Shown in pieces: positions 35,375 to 48,403 of a stretch of 64,000 bases of DNA. Location: the NCBI GenBank assembly GCA_030015575.1, contig JASDDO010000001.1:141441988-141505987 (forward strand). Direction: 5' to 3'. Every line of letters begins with the position of its first letter. The first letter of the stretch is position 1. The stretch is from Agapanthus africanus. Lineage: Eukaryota > Streptophyta > Magnoliopsida > Asparagales > Amaryllidaceae. The translations under genes were made by a program, and so were the position numbers. The notes below the pieces were generated by a model. That model saw nothing but the letters and a program-made list of their open reading frames with translations. It did no database searches and was not told the DNA's origin.

Positions 35375-35965
35375 TGTTAGCTAAAGATACTGGGATCGCA
35401 ACAATTGCGGACCGCGACGGAATGCAAAATCAAAATTTTAGAATACTTAGTATCATATAGCAACCACAAGATCAAATCATCTGCAACTAATTGCAAAACT
35501 AAAGAGAGAAAGTGAGGGGGTTACAACATTTACAGCGTGTCTGTCTATTCGCGGAAGACCCCATCATCACTCCAAGGATTCTAGCTAAGCTCCTACGCGG
35601 ACCGGATCAAGCTTGCAAGACGACCTTCTTGCCGAAAATGATCACATCTGCATCAAGCTACATCTTCACTTTTGATCAAATCTTGTGTGTAGAAACTCGA
35701 GCTTCTTGAGTTTCTAAGTCAAGAAGGCAAGGATGTAGAGGCTCACAAATATTTTTCTCTCATTCTTTAAAATTTTTAACCCACCAAAGAGAAGAAGCCA
35801 GCATAAGCACAAGAGAAGTGAAGGGATAAGCTTCAATCATATGCAGAATTAAACTGGATAAGCTTTAAATCATGAGTGGAATTCTCCGTCCTTTTCCACT
35901 CACAAATCTTTTCCATTTTATAATTATTTAGTCAAAGTTTATCACAGATTCTTCCTTTACATCTC
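35375..35965 (-). repeat. Copia-A 5' LTR, first piece
   Basis: Aligns with 624-1219. It is interrupted by CACTA-2 at 35966 and resumes at 61499. Confidence 0.88.
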
Positions 35966-36182
35966 CACTGCTGCAACGAGGGGTTGCCCTACGGAGAGAG
36001 AAATTCGTATGGACAACTTTTTATTGGCCCTACGGTTTACTCTGTATAGACATTGTTTGCTCCTACAATTCCCACCGCAGGGACATAAATAAATTAAAAA
36101 ATATTAAAATACAAGCTTTTTATTTGGCCCTACAGTACCGCAAAAGAAAGTTCTACAGATTAATCCGTAGAGGCAAAAAATA
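35966..36182. repeat. CACTA-2 5' terminal and subterminal repeats
   Basis: The terminal CACTGCTGCAACGAGGGG is followed by several GCCCTACGG and CCGTAGGG motifs in both orientations. These are partly decayed relative to CACTA-1. Confidence 0.83.
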
Positions 36183-36557
36183 GCTATTTAAAAAATAAAA
36201 CTAAGTAATTTCCCACCGTCCTCCAAAACCCAAAATTTCCCACCAACACGCAACACCCCAAAATTCCTCGCCCCTTGTCGCCACCCCACTCTCGTCGCCG
36301 ACTTCCTTGTCGCCGACTTTCTTTTCCATCGCTGTCGATCGAGCTCGTCGTGGAGTTCCTCGTCACCGTCGATCGACCTTGTTGTCGCCAATCGTCCTCG
36401 TCGCCGCCTCCACCTCTTCGAGCTCCATCTTCCCGGCTTTCTCCACCTCGTCGAGCTCTTGCTCTCCACCTCCTCGAGGAACATTACTCGTCGGCCGGTT
36501 TTTGGCAGAGATGAGTTAATTTGGAATTTAATTTATAATTTTATTGTTATTGTTGTT
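36183..36557 (+). other. CACTA-2 5' region, TCG/CTC-rich
   Basis: A low-complexity stretch rich in TCGTCG and CTCGTC. It gives overlapping Ser/Arg-rich frames on both strands, none convincing. The point near 36535-36545 is the uninterrupted counterpart of the Copia-B insertion in CACTA-1. Confidence 0.55.
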
Positions 36558-37125
36558 GATTTTAGGGTTAGGGTTAGGGTTATAGAGCCGGGTAAATTGG
36601 GGGTTAGGGATAGGATTTGGGTGATGATTAGGGTTAGGATTATGGTTAATTGGGTAAAATAGGATTAGGGTTATGGTTTGGATGATGATTAGAGTTAGAG
36701 TTAGGGTTAGGGTCAATTTGGGTTAATTAGATAAAATAGGGTTGGTGATGATTAGGATTAGGGTTAATTAGATTAATTAGGGTTAATTTTGGTTTTGACT
36801 AGGGTAAATTTGGGTTAGGGTTTGGGTGATGATTAGAGTTAGGGTTAATTTAGGTTAATTGGGTGATGATTAGGGTTAGGGTTAATTTAGGCTAATTAGG
36901 TAAATTTGGGTTAATTTGGGTTTGGGTGCTGATTAGGGTAAGAATTAGGGTTAATTTGGGTTAATTAGGTAAAATAAGGTTGATTTGGGTTAGGGTGTTG
37001 ATTAGGGTAAATTTGGGTTTAATTAGCTTAATTTTGGGATAATTGGGGATAATTTGAGTTAGGCTGATGATTATGGTTAATTTGAGTTAATTAGGTTAAT
37101 TAGGGTTATGGTTTAGGATACAATA
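36558..37125. repeat. Degenerate telomere-like (TTAGGG) tract in CACTA-2
   Basis: GGGTTA units interspersed with AATTAGGTTAATT variants, opposite in strand to 13161-13720 as expected from element orientation. Clean hexamer runs occur at 36562-36582 and near 36690-36715. Confidence 0.85.
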
Positions 37126-37353
37126 GTTCCTTCAATTTGATACTCGATAATAACGTAAACGTAAAAGTTTACCGTAAACATAAGAAAACTTTACCCTAAA
37201 CTAAAAAATTCAAAACCTTAAAAAAGAAAAGTGTAACGACTCTATTTTATAATGTACAAAATCTGTTTAAAGTTGAACTACTAAATAGAGTATTTGCAAT
37301 TCTGAGTATGCTATAAGTATTTGGTTTGTTTGTAAACAGCAAGAAACAATTTG

Positions 37354-37407
37354 TAGCTCGTTGGTAAAACCTTGCACTATTATGACGTTGCCTCTGTGTT
37401 CGAATCC
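37354..37407 (+). promoter_or_regulatory. tRNA-like A and B boxes in the Tekay-like LTR
   Basis: TAGCTCGTTGG (37354-37364) and GTTCGAATCC (37398-37407) fit the internal RNA polymerase III A and B boxes at a spacing normal for tRNA genes. The other LTR has the pair at about 44479-44536. The flanks do not form an acceptor stem, so it is not a tRNA gene. Confidence 0.5.
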
Positions 37408-37788
37408 CCCCAGCTAGATATTTTTTTTGCTGATTTTTCTTCTGAACTTTGTGGAAGCTCAAAAGTTTACACGTGCAACACATGTAAAAATGAAAAGTCT
37501 CAAAAATCAAACATGTGGAAATTGTTATTTAAATAGCCGAAGACACATGGCATTCATCCAAGCCCAGACCCACCCCTTTTGGCCGGAGATCTCTTTCTGG
37601 GCCGGCGGCGCCGGTCCAGACCGTAGGTAATGCCCCCAATTTTTGACCCCGATACCCTTTGCCTACCCCACTAACCCTAGTCTGTTTGTTTTCTCTGCAA
37701 TTATCCAGAGAATTAAAATGATGCATTAATCCAAAATTTTAATGCATTCTTAATTCATTTTTTCAATCCTCAAAACTTTAATTTCTCC

Positions 37789-37796
37789 TATAAATA
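37789..37796 (+). promoter_or_regulatory. TATA box of the Tekay-like 5' LTR
   Basis: TATAAATA in CTCCTATAAATATCAC, conserved in the right LTR at 44916-44923. A start site would be near 37825. Confidence 0.65.
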
Positions 37797-39363
37797 TCAC
37801 ATCATACCTATCCCTCTCCATTCTGAAATCTAGCATCAAAACTCTCAAAATTTTCCAAGTCAAATAAGGTGTACAAGTGGAGTTAGCCCAAGGTTAAGTT
37901 CCGGCGATGATTCGGAACAAATCCGGTGACACCGCGACTCCACGACGCCTTCAAAACCTTCCTCCACCTCTTCTCTCTCTTCTCAACCAGTAAGTTCCCT
38001 CTCCTCTCCTCTCTTTCTGTTCTAAAATGATCTTTTATTAAAACTCGTCGGAAGCGGAGTTATTCCGACTTTCGATTCTAATTTCATTAAAAACACAATT
38101 TTTCTTAACAACAAATCAACCATTTTTTTATATCTTATTTAGCAACCATAAAACAATAAATAAATACTTGAGATTTATTTTGAAAATATATCAAAATTAT
38201 TTTTCATAAAACCCTCCCAAGTTATATTAATTTACAAGAAGGACCCTAATAATTATAGGTTTAAGCGGGACCAATTCTCTTGAGTCTCAGGGAGCCGGAG
38301 AAAGTGGGCGCTTGCCTATTTAAAGTAGATAAATAAAAACAGAGTTATTAATACGGTAAATATCTTTGAAAAAGACACAAATTCTGCCATCCATGTGCAG
38401 CAGTTACCGATAACTCCAAAACTAATTCAAGACTTCAATTCTGTTTAAAGTGTCTGACTCAATCTGAGTCTCAGTCTAATCTAAATACATCCTTATATGA
38501 ATACAATCCAAATATAACTCTACTATAAAATGAATCCAATTATACCAGAATACAATTTATATCAACATGACTTGATCTGACCGAACCATGGATATACATT
38601 GATTTGTCTACATGACTATCCGTTTACATGAACAATTGATATCATGGTTTCGACAAGTCTTATATTTACAAATCATCTATAAACAACATAATAAAATGGC
38701 ACGGGGTTTTAAATAGGTAGATTAGTACGGAATGTGTTAAAAGTGGCACGAGACGGTCACTTTAATCGCCTAAGCCGAACATCCGTTGCCGTTGTCCCGT
38801 GGGTTTTGACGGGGCCTTGTACTCCTTATACCATAGTCCATGGGGTAAGTTGGACTCATCTCGTATACACTGGCATATTTTGTACCAAGGTACAAACAAC
38901 TGCGTTAAAATAATAATCATACATTATACCAGATATATTCTTTTTACCTGTTCAGTCTAATTCTATCTCTCTTTGAGACTTACCGAGCGACTGTTCGCTG
39001 ACGACATTCGTTTTCTATTCTTTCTTTGGAATGTTGTCAGGAGGACCCGACTCTCTGGAGATTGAGCCCAGATCAGAAGACTTGGAGCATTTCGTCGATG
39101 ACCCAGAGCTCTAGACACTTGTATATACTTTTATTTTCAGTTCATGCCATTGTTTAAGTATTGCTTTCCATATTGTATTTACTTTTCAGTTGCATTGTAA
39201 AGAATGTTTTATAAATAAAAAGTTGCTATTCATTTACATCTTTGTCATTTTTTGTGTACATTTATTATATTGCTTAATTACGCTTAGTGTGTTTACTTCT
39301 GAGTAAATGCGTAGCGGGCCTAGTCGCGTCTCCTTACCATACTCCGGGAAGCGGGGCGTGACA

Positions 39364-39528
39364 GGTTTTGTTGGTGGCCCATGCAGGTCAGTTCTGCATG
39401 GAATCCTACCATGCAGGGTTAGTTCTGCATGAATTCCTAAGCAATATATCACAAGAATCAGCAACTAAAACATTCTTTATATTTCATATTCTTTGAATCT
39501 ATCATAACCCTATTTTTCTTTTAAGGTT
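39364..39528 (+). other. Tekay-like short leader and presumed primer site
   Basis: The LTR is followed at once by GGTTTTGTTGGTGGCCC. I do not recognise the priming tRNA. A 30-bp ATGCAGG/GTTCTGCATG word is repeated at 39378-39430. The leader is only about 165 bp long. Confidence 0.5.
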
Positions 39529-40701
39529 ATGGATTCCCCGAACAATACTAGCACCAACGTGAATGGCAACACCACACCACCACCTCTTCCACTTACGCCT
39601 ACCGTAGTAGTTCCGATCAACGAGCAGATGGTAATGCTTGAGGTAGTTAAGAGCCTCCTGGAGGAACAGCAGCAGCAGACTACTATACTAATGAACCGCC
39701 CAGAAGCAGAACCACCTGGAGTGAAGCAATTCCGGGCACTGCATCCTAAGCAATTTTCTAGGAAAGAGAGCCCTTTGGAAGCCGAAGAATGGGCTCAATC
39801 CATTGAGGACGATCTGGCAGCAGCACAACTGCCAGACATTGCTTGGGTAAGAGTTGCGAAGCTGCAACTTACTGATAACGCCCGAGTATGGTGGAAGGCG
39901 GAAGAAAGTCATCTTACACAGCCGATCGAATGGAAGACCTTTCACGACATGTTTGATGCGAAGTATTTTCCAGAGACTGCCCGATTCGACATGAAGCAGC
40001 AATTCATCCACTTACAACAAGGCTCTATGTGGAGAAAATCTGTGGATGAGTATGATGCTGAGTTCATTATGTTGAGCTCATTATGTTGAGCAGATAAGAT
40101 ATGTCTCAAATATTCGAATTTTCTAATGTCACATACTACACAGCTAACATAAGACCGTAACAGGTTCACGGCACACCTCATACCGACTGCTGAGATCTGG
40201 GCCAGAAGATTTCAGTAAGGGTTGGACCCGGAGATCCAAGCTGCTCTAGCTACAGGGGATTTCCCAACACACGACCTCGCTATGAAAGCTGCCCGTCGAT
40301 ATGAGACAGTAGTGAAGAACAATGGCAGACCTCAATCTGCCGGTGTGAAGCGCCCTGCTACTCAGATAGCAGGAGGAGCCTCTTCAAGGTCACCTTTTGT
40401 ACCCAGGAGACCGGGAGTACCTTTCAACCAGCCCAATCCATACTTTTGTTTTTACTACAAAAGAAATGGACACCTGGCGAAGGATTGTAGACGTGCTAAT
40501 CACCTATGCTTAGTCTGCGGCTCATCCATACATGATATTGGGTCTTATCCTCACAGACTCAATCAAAATCAGGCACCCAGACCAGCAATCACTTATCCGC
40601 AGCGGCCAGCTATCCAGGCACCTGCTCCTCGTCTTGCTCTCCCAGCTCCACCTCCTCATGGACCTACTGCACCTCCTCCTCGTCAGTTCCAACAAGCATA
40701 A
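39529..40701 (+). pseudogene. Tekay-like gag
   Basis: From the ATG at 39529 a 186-codon frame has a Pro-rich start and then the Ty3/gypsy gag core (ALHPKQFS, ARVWWKAEE, FHDMFDAKYFP). It ends at a small internal duplication of ATTATGTTGAGC around 40060-40090. The frame resumes at 40222-40701 with LDPEIQAALA and two zinc-knuckle remnants; in both, one zinc ligand Cys is now Tyr (CFYY..., and the second unit). A Pro-rich tail follows. It would package the element RNA but is broken. Confidence 0.88.
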
Positions 40702-40918
40702 AGGAACATAGCTCAAGGACAAAGGAACGGACAGAGGAATGCTCCCCCAGCAAGGAGGAATGTATCGAGGCGACAGGCTTTCAAAATGACTGTGGAAGAA
40801 GCTAAAGCCACTGGCCAAGTAATCACTAGTAACTTTCCATCTTTCAAATATGTTCAATACTACTTGTTTATATCCATATATCTTTTTCTATACCTAAACC
40901 TATCCCACATAACTTAGA

Positions 40919-43900
40919 TATGATCTTAGTAGCCTCACTTCCTGCACTAGCACTCTTCGATACTAGAGCATCTCATTATTTTATGTCGCAACGATTCATC
41001 CGAACTCATGCGATTGCAGTCAAACCGCTTGTATCCAGCTGAAATGTCAGTTCACGGAACGACGTTCTAAAGGAAACAATGGGAAATGACCTGTGTCCAG
41101 TAGTCATCTGCAGCAGATAATTCTATGCTGACTTTAAGGTGCTGGACATACCGAATTTTGATGTCGTTTTGGGTATGGATTGGCTAGGAACTTTCTACGC
41201 TACTATCGATTATCGTCAAAAGAGAGTAGTGTTCGAGATTTCTGATCATCCGGTCTTTTATTTCAAAAGTGGAGACCGTACCCTGGAGCCTAGCACATAC
41301 AAAGAAAAACCGAAGAAGGCAGTGATTGCAACTCATCAGGCAGAAGAAGACAAGCGGGAGGTAGTTCGAGAGTTCAATGATATATTTCCTGAAGACATAT
41401 CAGGTTTGCCTCCCGATCGAGCTCTTGAATTCGGAATTGATTTGGTACCTGGTGCACAACCGGTGATCAAAGCACCGTATCGATTAAGCTCTGAAGGTTT
41501 GAAGGAGATCCGTACTCAATTGGACGAACTTCTCAAGAAAGGATGGATTCACCCCAGCACTTCAAGTTGGGGATCTCCAGTTTTACTTGTGAAGAAGAAA
41601 GAAGGTTCATACAGAATGTGCGTTGATTATAGAGCTCTGAATGAAGTAACTATAAAGAACAAGTATCCACTTCCGCGCATCGATGATCTGTTCGATCAAC
41701 TAAGTGGATCTTGCATTTTCTCCAAATTAGATCTTCGTTCGGGTTATCATCAGGTGGAGGTCAAAGAATCTGATATTCCTAAAATGGCATTCAGAAATCG
41801 CTATGGACATTACGAATATCTCGTGATGCCATTTGGAGTGACCAACGCACCAGCCATATTTATGAACCTGATGAATCGAGTTTTCCGAAAGTACCTAGAC
41901 AGGTTTGTTGTCATTTTCATCGACGACATCCTGGTGTATTCAAAGAGTCGGAAAGAACATACCGAACATTTACAAATTGTCCTTGAGACTTTGCGATAGC
42001 ATAAACTCTATGTCAAGTACAACAAGTGCGAGTTTTGGCTAGATCAGGTCGGATTTCTCGGACATATCGTTTCAGGCGATGGAATCTCAGTAGATCCAGC
42101 TAAAGTATTAGCAGTAAGCGAATGGCTGACACCGAAGACAGTGAAGGATATTCGAAATTTCTTAGGTTTAGCAGGATACTACCGAAGATTTATTGAAGAA
42201 TTTTCAAAGATTGCAACACTCTTGACCAAGCTCACACGTAAAGATGAAGAATTCGTGTGGTCAAAAGCATGTGAACAAGCTTCATAAAACTTAAGTCAAG
42301 ATTGACATCAGCGTCTATTCTCGTAATACCGGACCAGTATGGAGGTTTTGTAGTGCATTGCGATGCATCCAGTAAGGGATTAGAATATGTTCTACATCAG
42401 CACGGTAAAGTTGTAGCTTATGCATCAAGATAGCTGAAAGTTCATGAACGCAACTATCCAACGCATGATCTGGAGTTGGCAGTTGTTATCTTTGCTCTCA
42501 AGATTTGGCGCCATTATCTTCTTGGAGAACAGGTAGATATCTACACAGACCATAAAAATCTGAAGTATGTATTTACTCAGAAAGAGTTGAATATGCGACA
42601 GAGAAGATGGTTAGAACTTATGGTGGATTTCGACATCAACTTACAATATCATCCAGGGAAGGTGAATGTAGTACCTGATGCACTTAGTCGTCAACCACTA
42701 TCAATGAATCTCACAACACAGTGAAAGCTACAACAAGATTTGCATCAGATAGAGATAGAAGTGGTCATGCCAGGTAACGCTTCAAGTTTGATGAACTTAC
42801 AAGTTCGGTCTATAATTGTCAACCAGATCAAAGCAGTTCAAGCAAGTGATGCCAAGTTGCAAAAGATCAGAGAACAAGTAGAAAGTAGACTTCGAACATA
42901 CTTCATCATTCATGAAGACGGATCTTTAAGATACGACAGTAGATTGTGTGTACCACGAGGTTCTGTTCGGAAAGAGTTGATGAAAGAATCTCACAGCTCC
43001 GCATACTCAGTATACCCTGGTGGTACAAAGATGTACAAAGACCTGTGGCAACATTACTCGTGGCATGGAATGAAGCGTGAAGTAGCCAGAAGCATCGCTA
43101 AATGTTTGGTGTGTCAGCAAGTGAAAGCTGAACACCACAGAACTGCTGGTTTACTTCAACCGTTACCTATCCCAGAATGGAAGCGGCAACACATTACCAT
43201 GGATTTCGTGACTGCACTTCCTCGCAGCACAAAAGGTAACGATGCGGTATGGGTTATTGTGGATCGACTCATAAAGTCGGCTCACTTCATCCCATTTCGA
43301 ATTGGCCAATCTACTGAGCTACTAGCAAAGAAGTACATAGAGGTAAGTCTGAATCTAAGTAAGATTTAACTTTTCAAAGTGTACTATTTCTGATACCCAT
43401 GAACTCATGTAGGAGATCATAAGAGTACATGGAGTACCGGTTTGCATTGTCTCCGATCATGACACTATATTCTGATCGCAATTTTAGCAGAGTCTGCAAG
43501 CTAGCTTGGGAACAAGTCTGAACTTTAGCACAGCTTACCATCCACAAACAGATGGTCAGTCTGAGCGAACGATTTAGATACTTTAAGATATGCTAAGAAC
43601 GTGTATATTAAATTTTGGAGGATCGTGGGAAAATCACCTACATCTTGTGTGGTTATCATACAACAGCTACCAAGCGAGTATTGGAATGGTACCGTCTGCA
43701 GCGCTTTATGGAAGGAAGTGTCGATCACCATTAAGTTGGGATGACATCGGAGATAGATAACTCCTTGGACCTGGGATGATAGTAGCAACAGTGGATGTAG
43801 TTCTCACTATCAGAAAAAGAATGCACATAGCCCAAGACAGACAGAAGCATTGGGCTGATGCAAAATGCCGTCACTTGGAGTTCCAACCGGAAGATCATGT

Positions 43901-44310
43901 CTTTCTGAAGATTTCTCCAAACCGTGGAGTGGTTCACTTTGGAAAGCGGGGTAAGCTAAGTCTGAGAAATATCGGACCATTCGACATACTCGAACGAGTC
44001 AGAGAAGTAGCTTATCGCTTGGCACTTCCACCCTCATTGGAAGGGGTGCACAATGTGTTCCACATATCCCAACTCAGAAGGTATGTGAGTGACCCCAGTT
44101 ACATTCTTGACACTTTGAGCTCACTATACAGCCAGACTTATCTTGTGGGCAACAACCTGTTGAAATCCTGGACAAAAAGGTGAAGTCACTTCGGACAAGG
44201 AAGTAAACTTGGTTCGAGTGATGTGGAGAAAAGATTCACCAGGAGAATTAACGTGGGAAAGAGAAGACGACATGCGTGCAAGATACCCTCACTTGTTTGT
44301 AGATTAGTCC
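40919..44310 (+). pseudogene. Tekay-like pol (protease, RT, RNase H, integrase, chromodomain-like tail)
   Basis: The protease box near 40955 reads FDTRAS instead of FDTGAS. RT (41139-41999, 286 codons) is well kept, with [11 protein letters not shown] at 196-206 and the intact FIDD box at 260-263. RNase H (42000-42724) has in-frame stops but retains [10 protein letters not shown] and PDALSR. Integrase starts at 42740: in the zinc module the second His is Tyr (SVYPGGTK), CLVC is at 122-125 and the first catalytic Asp is near 155 (TMDF). The core from 43370 to 43775 is frameshifted. The C-terminal part (43776-44183) has GPFDIL and NVFHISQLRRY, then a frameshifted chromodomain-like tail to about 44307 (WRKDSPGELTWERE). 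Confidence 0.88.
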
Positions 44311-44319
44311 TTAAATAAT

Positions 44320-44359
44320 TGTAAATTTTGAGGACGAAATTTCTATAAAGAGGGTAGAA
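44320..44359 (+). other. Tekay-like 3' end and polypurine tract
   Basis: GAGGACGAAATTTC and then AAAGAGGGTAGAA lie directly before the 3' LTR. This is the conserved end of Del/Tekay elements. Confidence 0.8.
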
Positions 44360-46649
44360 TGTAACGACTCTGTTTATAATGTACAAAATTTGTTTAAAGT
44401 TAAAGTACTAAATGGAGTATTTGCAACCCTGAGTATGCTATAAGTATTTGATTTGTTTTTAAACAGTAAGAAATAAGTTGTAGCTCACTGGTAAAGCCTT
44501 GCACTCCTGTGACTAGCCCTTGTGTTCGAATTCCCCCAGCCACATATTATTTTTGCTGATTTTTCTTTTAAACTTTGTGGAAGCTCAAAAGTTTACACGT
44601 GAAACACACGTAAAAATGAAAAGTCTCAGAAATCAAACATGTGGAAATTGTTATTTAAACAGCCGAGGACACGTGGCATTCATCCAAGCCCAGACCCACC
44701 CCTTTTGGACGGCGAGATCTCTTTCTTGGCTGGCGGCGCAGGTCCAGACCGTAGGTAATGCCCCCAATTTTTGACCCCGATACCCTTTGGCCTACCCCAC
44801 TAGCCCTAGTCTATTTGTTTTCTCTGCAATTATCCAGAGAATTAAAATGAGGTTAATCCAAAATTTTAATGCATTCCTAATTCATTTTTTCAAACCTCAA
44901 AATCATAATTTCTCCTATAAATACCACATCATACCTAGCCCTCTCCATTCTGAAATCTAGCATCAAAACTCTCAAAATTTTCCAAGTCAAATAAGGTGTA
45001 CAAGTTGAGTTAGCCCAAGGTTAAGTTCCGGCGACGATTTGGGACAAATCCGGCGACACTGCAACTCCACGACGTCTTCAAAACCTTCCTCCACCTCTTC
45101 TCTCTCTTCTCAACCAGTAAGTTCCCTCTCCTCTCCTCTCTTTCTGTTCTAAAACGATCTTTTATTAAAACTCGTCGGAAGCGGAGTTATTCCGACTTCC
45201 GATTCTAATTTCATTAAAAACACAATTTTTCTTAACAAAAAATCAACCATTTATTTCTATCTTGTTTAGCAACCATAAAACAATATTTAGAACAAGTTTC
45301 AATTCAAAATACCATGGTATGCAACTTGTATTTCACTTTTTCGTTAAAATACCACAAAGTTTACCTTCGACGTTATTTCATCATATTGCTCATATTACCT
45401 TCAGAAAACTCATGAAGTAATGACCTAACTCATCACAACATCCATCATGACATAGTACGATGGCTTGAAAACAATAGTTTTGGGACAAATACAAATTTTA
45501 CAATAAAATACCTTAAACTATCAAAAACCGTATTTTTTAAATTGTTTTAATTAATTCCTTACGATTAAGCCTCTACAACCCACTTTGGGGACCCGATCGG
45601 GATGGTGAGAATTATCGCACATCCTCAGGACTAGTAGAGCGAGATGCAAATCTCCTCACGGAGCATCCGATCTCGATGGAATTTTTATTATAATTTTTAA
45701 GAAAACATGATTTCTATTAATAAATAAATTCTATTTTTAATAAATATATATGTATGTAAATATTATCAAAATATATATTTTAAATATATAATATATTCCA
45801 TGTTTTACAAATCAAAAGAAAAGAACCACAAAATTTCATGAAAATACTATCGAGAAATCAATACAAGTCAATTTACATGAAAATACCATATACTATTCAA
45901 TTTAGATTTATATCCACTAGAATATCTCATCTTATAAAAATTACATCTATGAAAACTCTAAAGACGATAAATAAATACTTGAGATTTATTTTGCAAATAT
46001 ATCAAAATTATTTTTCATAAAACCCCCTCAAGTTATATTAATTTACGTTAAGGACGCTAGTAAATATAGGTTTAAACGGGACCAATTCTCTTGAGCCTCA
46101 GGGAGCCGGAGAAAGTGGGTGCTTGCCTATTTAAGGTAGAAAACTAAAATCGGAGTTATCAATATGGTAATTGTCTTGGAAAAAGACACAAATCCTGTCG
46201 TTCATGTGCAGCAGTTACCGATAACCCCAAAACTAATTCAGGACTTCAATTCTGTTTAAAGTGTCGACTCAATCTGAGTCTCAGTTTAATCTGAATACAA
46301 TCCTTATATGAATACAATCCAAATATAACTCCAATATAACATTAATCCAATTATACCAGAATACAGTCTATATCAACATGACTTGATCTGACCGAACCAT
46401 GAATATACATTGACTTGTCTACATGACTATCCATTTATATCCTTATCCGTTTACAAGAACAATTGATATCATGGTTTCGGCAAGTCCTATATCTACAAAT
46501 CATCTATAAACAACACATAAAACATTACGGGATTTTAAAGGGGTAGATTGGTACGGAATGTGTTAAAAGTGGCACGAGACGGTCACTTTAATATACCTAA
46601 CCTGAACATCCGTTGCAGTTGTCCCATGGGTTTTGACGGGGCCTTGTAC
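44360..46649 (+). repeat. Tekay-like 3' LTR, first piece
   Basis: Starts TGTAACGACTC and includes 45281-45969, which is absent from the 5' LTR. It is interrupted at GTAC (46646-46649) by the Athila-like element and continues at 55574. Confidence 0.9.
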
Positions 46650-48403
46650 TGATTGATCGTTTCCGTGTCGTGTTTAGAAATGTTTCACAACCAAAGAAAT
46701 TTATACCGCAATCAATTAACGGTGTCGATGTAGCACGTTAATAAGTACGGATCGCCCACTGAGATGTGTGTTTTGATCGATTTTGTTTTAGATGAGTCAA
46801 AATGAAAAGATAAAAGAAAATTGCAAGAAAATTGATTCAAGATTTGTGAAATTTAGTTTCAAGAATCATAAAGAACTAGATCTAAAATCAAAATATACTA
46901 AAGTTCAAGAAAATGTCCAAATCGAATGAATTATCAAGATTTGTAATGAGGCTTGTAGGAATCGATTCAATTGATAGTGATGATAAATACTTATGATTAC
47001 AAATTCTTATCTATCGATGATTTGCTGGTAGATCGATGATGATCAACGAGGATTAGGGATCTATTGAAGAAACTAGGGTTTCTCTTTCTATCCCTTGTCC
47101 TTTCGTTGATTAGCATTCAAATCCTAGACTCTAGGAAATTCAATCATCGATCGTTGATCTCTAATTTGGAACGAAAACATTCAAGAAAGCATCTCGCTCA
47201 AATTAGGTTGTCGATGATTCAATTTCCTAAAGTTTACAAAACTCATAAGACTTAAGAATCGTTCAAGAATTTAATCATCATCATCTACCTATTTTCTCGA
47301 TTCCTCCACAAGCGGAGTTTTCACTCAAATATCATGAAAAAGATAACAATCAAGAATCAATAACTCTTCATAATGCTCAAATGTAAAGAAAAGCAAGATC
47401 AAGAATTTTCACCTTTTATAAATCAACGTTTCGTTACAATTCACTCAAAGATTACAAGATTTTGAGGAGAGAACTCAATCGTCGAAACTAGATTCGTATA
47501 GTCTTCTTGAGTCACAAATCGTCATGGATCTCTTGCTCGGATGAAGATCGGCGTCGCTTCAAAAGGCTCGTTGAAGGCTTGCTTTGGCTCGGTACTCGGT
47601 GGATCTTGATTTGGATCAAATTGTGTCACTCAATTTGATTTAGAATTGATTTGGATCTCACTTTTAATTTTTACCACTCAAAATGATTTCCCTCCAAATT
47701 CAACAACTCCACAACCCTAGATCTAGATCCATTTTTTATAACCACTCATTTGAATCTTCCCTCCAAAGCTAGGTTGTTAGAGAGAGTCTTCTAGAAGAAG
47801 TTTGTTGGAGGGAATATTCTAGAGTAAGGAATATTCTAGAATAAGGTTGTTAGGCCGGGTCTTCTGGATAAAGCCACGTGCTCTTTGAGAGTCTTCTGGA
47901 AGCCTGGCCGTTACAAGAAGCCACGTGGAGGAATTTGAAATGCTAACTTGTCCAACTAGCCGCGGATCCGCGGCAGATAGGCCAACTTGGCCGCGGATCC
48001 TCGGCCATTTTGGTGAAGTCCTGGATGCAATTTCAGGCAATTCTTCTGTTGGGTTTAGGGTCTTTATCTGATATCTGGAATCCTATTTTTCTTTCTTGAT
48101 TTCTGCCAGATCTCAAGTCTTGGACTTGACGTATTTTATTGGCACTTTTTAGTATTTCCGGCTCTTTTACCTGGAGAATTTCCTGCACACAATCTCGAGA
48201 CAAGTGTTGATACACAAAAGATCATGCGTGCAATAATAAACACTCAATTTCCCTCAAAATGCTGGTTATAATGTATAACACATATTATTTGTTATTTTAC
48301 AGACGAATTGCTAATATGTGCTATATTTATACCAAACACCTTTAGATGATTGCAAAGAGTAGGGAAATTGATATGTTAAAAATGCAAAATTTTCGACTGA
48401 TCA
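46650..48403 (-). repeat. Athila-like 3' LTR
   Basis: 1754 bp, TGATTGATCG...CTGATCA. It contains the heat-shock motif cluster (47789-47901), a TATA box (47740-47732, minus strand) and the CCGCGG module at 47962-48007. Confidence 0.92.

Larger units (their letters stand above)
37232..39363 (+). repeat. Tekay-like 5' LTR
   Basis: 2132 bp. It aligns with the right LTR except for a 690-bp segment (45281-45969) missing here. By-eye difference is about 10% in the first 265 bp. Confidence 0.9.

Noticed and set aside
36184-36519. Ser/Arg-rich frames at the CACTA-2 5' end
   Set aside because: Several overlap on both strands in TCG-rich low-complexity DNA and are not conserved in CACTA-1.
37354-37410. 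Functional tRNA gene
   Set aside because: A and B boxes are present but no acceptor stem, anticodon arm or terminator can be made.
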